64,000 bases of DNA from Clavelina lepadiformis (taxonomy: Eukaryota > Chordata > Ascidiacea > Aplousobranchia > Clavelinidae), in assembly GCF_947623445.1 (NCBI RefSeq), contig NC_135243.1:8992501-9056500 (forward strand), given 5' to 3'. Below are positions 63,501 through 64,000 of the stretch, in pieces (position 1 is the stretch's first letter; the number at the start of each line of letters is the position of its first letter). Made by a program: the position numbers and the translations under genes. The notes below the pieces were generated by a model. That model had not been told where the DNA came from. It searched no databases and worked only from the letters and a program-made list of their open reading frames with translations.

Positions 63501-64000
63501 TATATACCAACTTTTACTTCTGTGATAATTGTGGTAACATTAAATTTTAATGATTGTTGTTTGCCAGTGATTGCTATTTGCCTTGTAATTGCATCGAATT
63601 TGATGTGAATTCTTTTACACTAACCTGATTAAAATCTCTTCATTGAATTGTTTGGAATTTTTAGGCTTTATATCAAGGTAATCCTGTCACGGGATTATTT
63701 TTATGCACCTGTTTTGTAGACACCACATTATATACCGTCTTTTCTTTGCATTGTGTTGTTTTTATGCATGTTCACGGTCTGCCGTATTTTACTTGTTTAT
63801 GTTCTTTTACTTGTTCTTGTACACCTGTTTTTATCAAATCTCTTGTGACGTCTCACGTAGTTACCCCAAAGGCTAAATTAGTATCGTGTTTTACGTTCCA
63901 CGTTGATTCCTTCATCGCGTGGAATTTGTTTGGTGTAGTACTGTGCGCGGCTGGGCGACGGTTGTCGGCAGTTACGTTTTGGGTTTTAGTGAGAGATGAT
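60571..64000. other. Non-coding right end of the window
   Basis: No gene was recognised. It contains an imperfect inverted repeat around GCAAGCATAAG (60668-60760) and a patch of degenerate GGCGA-TTA-GCGA repeats (about 61535-61690). Open frames near 63000-63300 are low-complexity and unassigned. The end of the window may be cut inside an intergenic region or a long intron. Confidence 0.4.

Overview
This is an AT-rich stretch of an animal nuclear genome, with intron-containing genes, GT-AG splice sites, animal gene families and many DNA transposons. Tunicate is my best guess from gene size and repeat style, but it is only a guess. All exon models below were made by eye and checked for reading-frame continuity.

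Layout. 1-4545 is non-coding DNA ending in a hAT transposon relic that was itself split by a CACTA-like transposon. 6213-8141 is an intronless alpha-L-iduronidase gene. 8955-10413 holds two MITEs. 12086-16487 (minus) is an 11-exon CCDC102A-like coiled-coil gene. 17528-18679 (minus) is an intronless V-ATPase subunit C gene. A segment of about 10 kb beginning inside the V-ATPase gene (copy A, 18231-28428) is repeated in the same orientation at 34137-48478 (copy B). Each copy carries an intact eight-exon gene for a secreted TSP1-VWA protein. The 5.7 kb spacer between the copies holds a 56-bp tandem repeat, a hAT MITE and a decayed IAP gene (BIR-UBA-RING). A third TSP1-VWA gene, same exon plan but diverged, lies on the plus strand at 53793-58929. 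The remainder (59700-64000) holds a broken Ty3/gypsy relic and otherwise unrecognised DNA.

Copy B is longer because it took later insertions that copy A lacks, so copy A gives the empty sites: a piggyBac-type element at a TTAA inside an older hAT MITE, a 443-bp TTAA MITE in an intron, and a CACTA-like element with a 3-bp target duplication. Copy B also kept only the first 150 or so codons of V-ATPase C and lost its start codon, so one subunit C gene remains.

The main biological find is the TSP1-VWA family. The three predicted proteins (422, 447 and 411 residues) share a signal peptide, one N-terminal TSP1 repeat, a low-complexity linker ending in a furin-like basic site, and a C-terminal VWA domain with an intact MIDAS. 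Copies A and B are nearly identical, but their replacement differences cluster on two VWA loops and in a linker repeat that expanded in copy B. The second find is a DNA transposon family with CAC-starting ends, 3-bp target duplications and a transposase carrying CxxC and HxxxxH motifs, recalling the CMC/Transib/RAG1 class.
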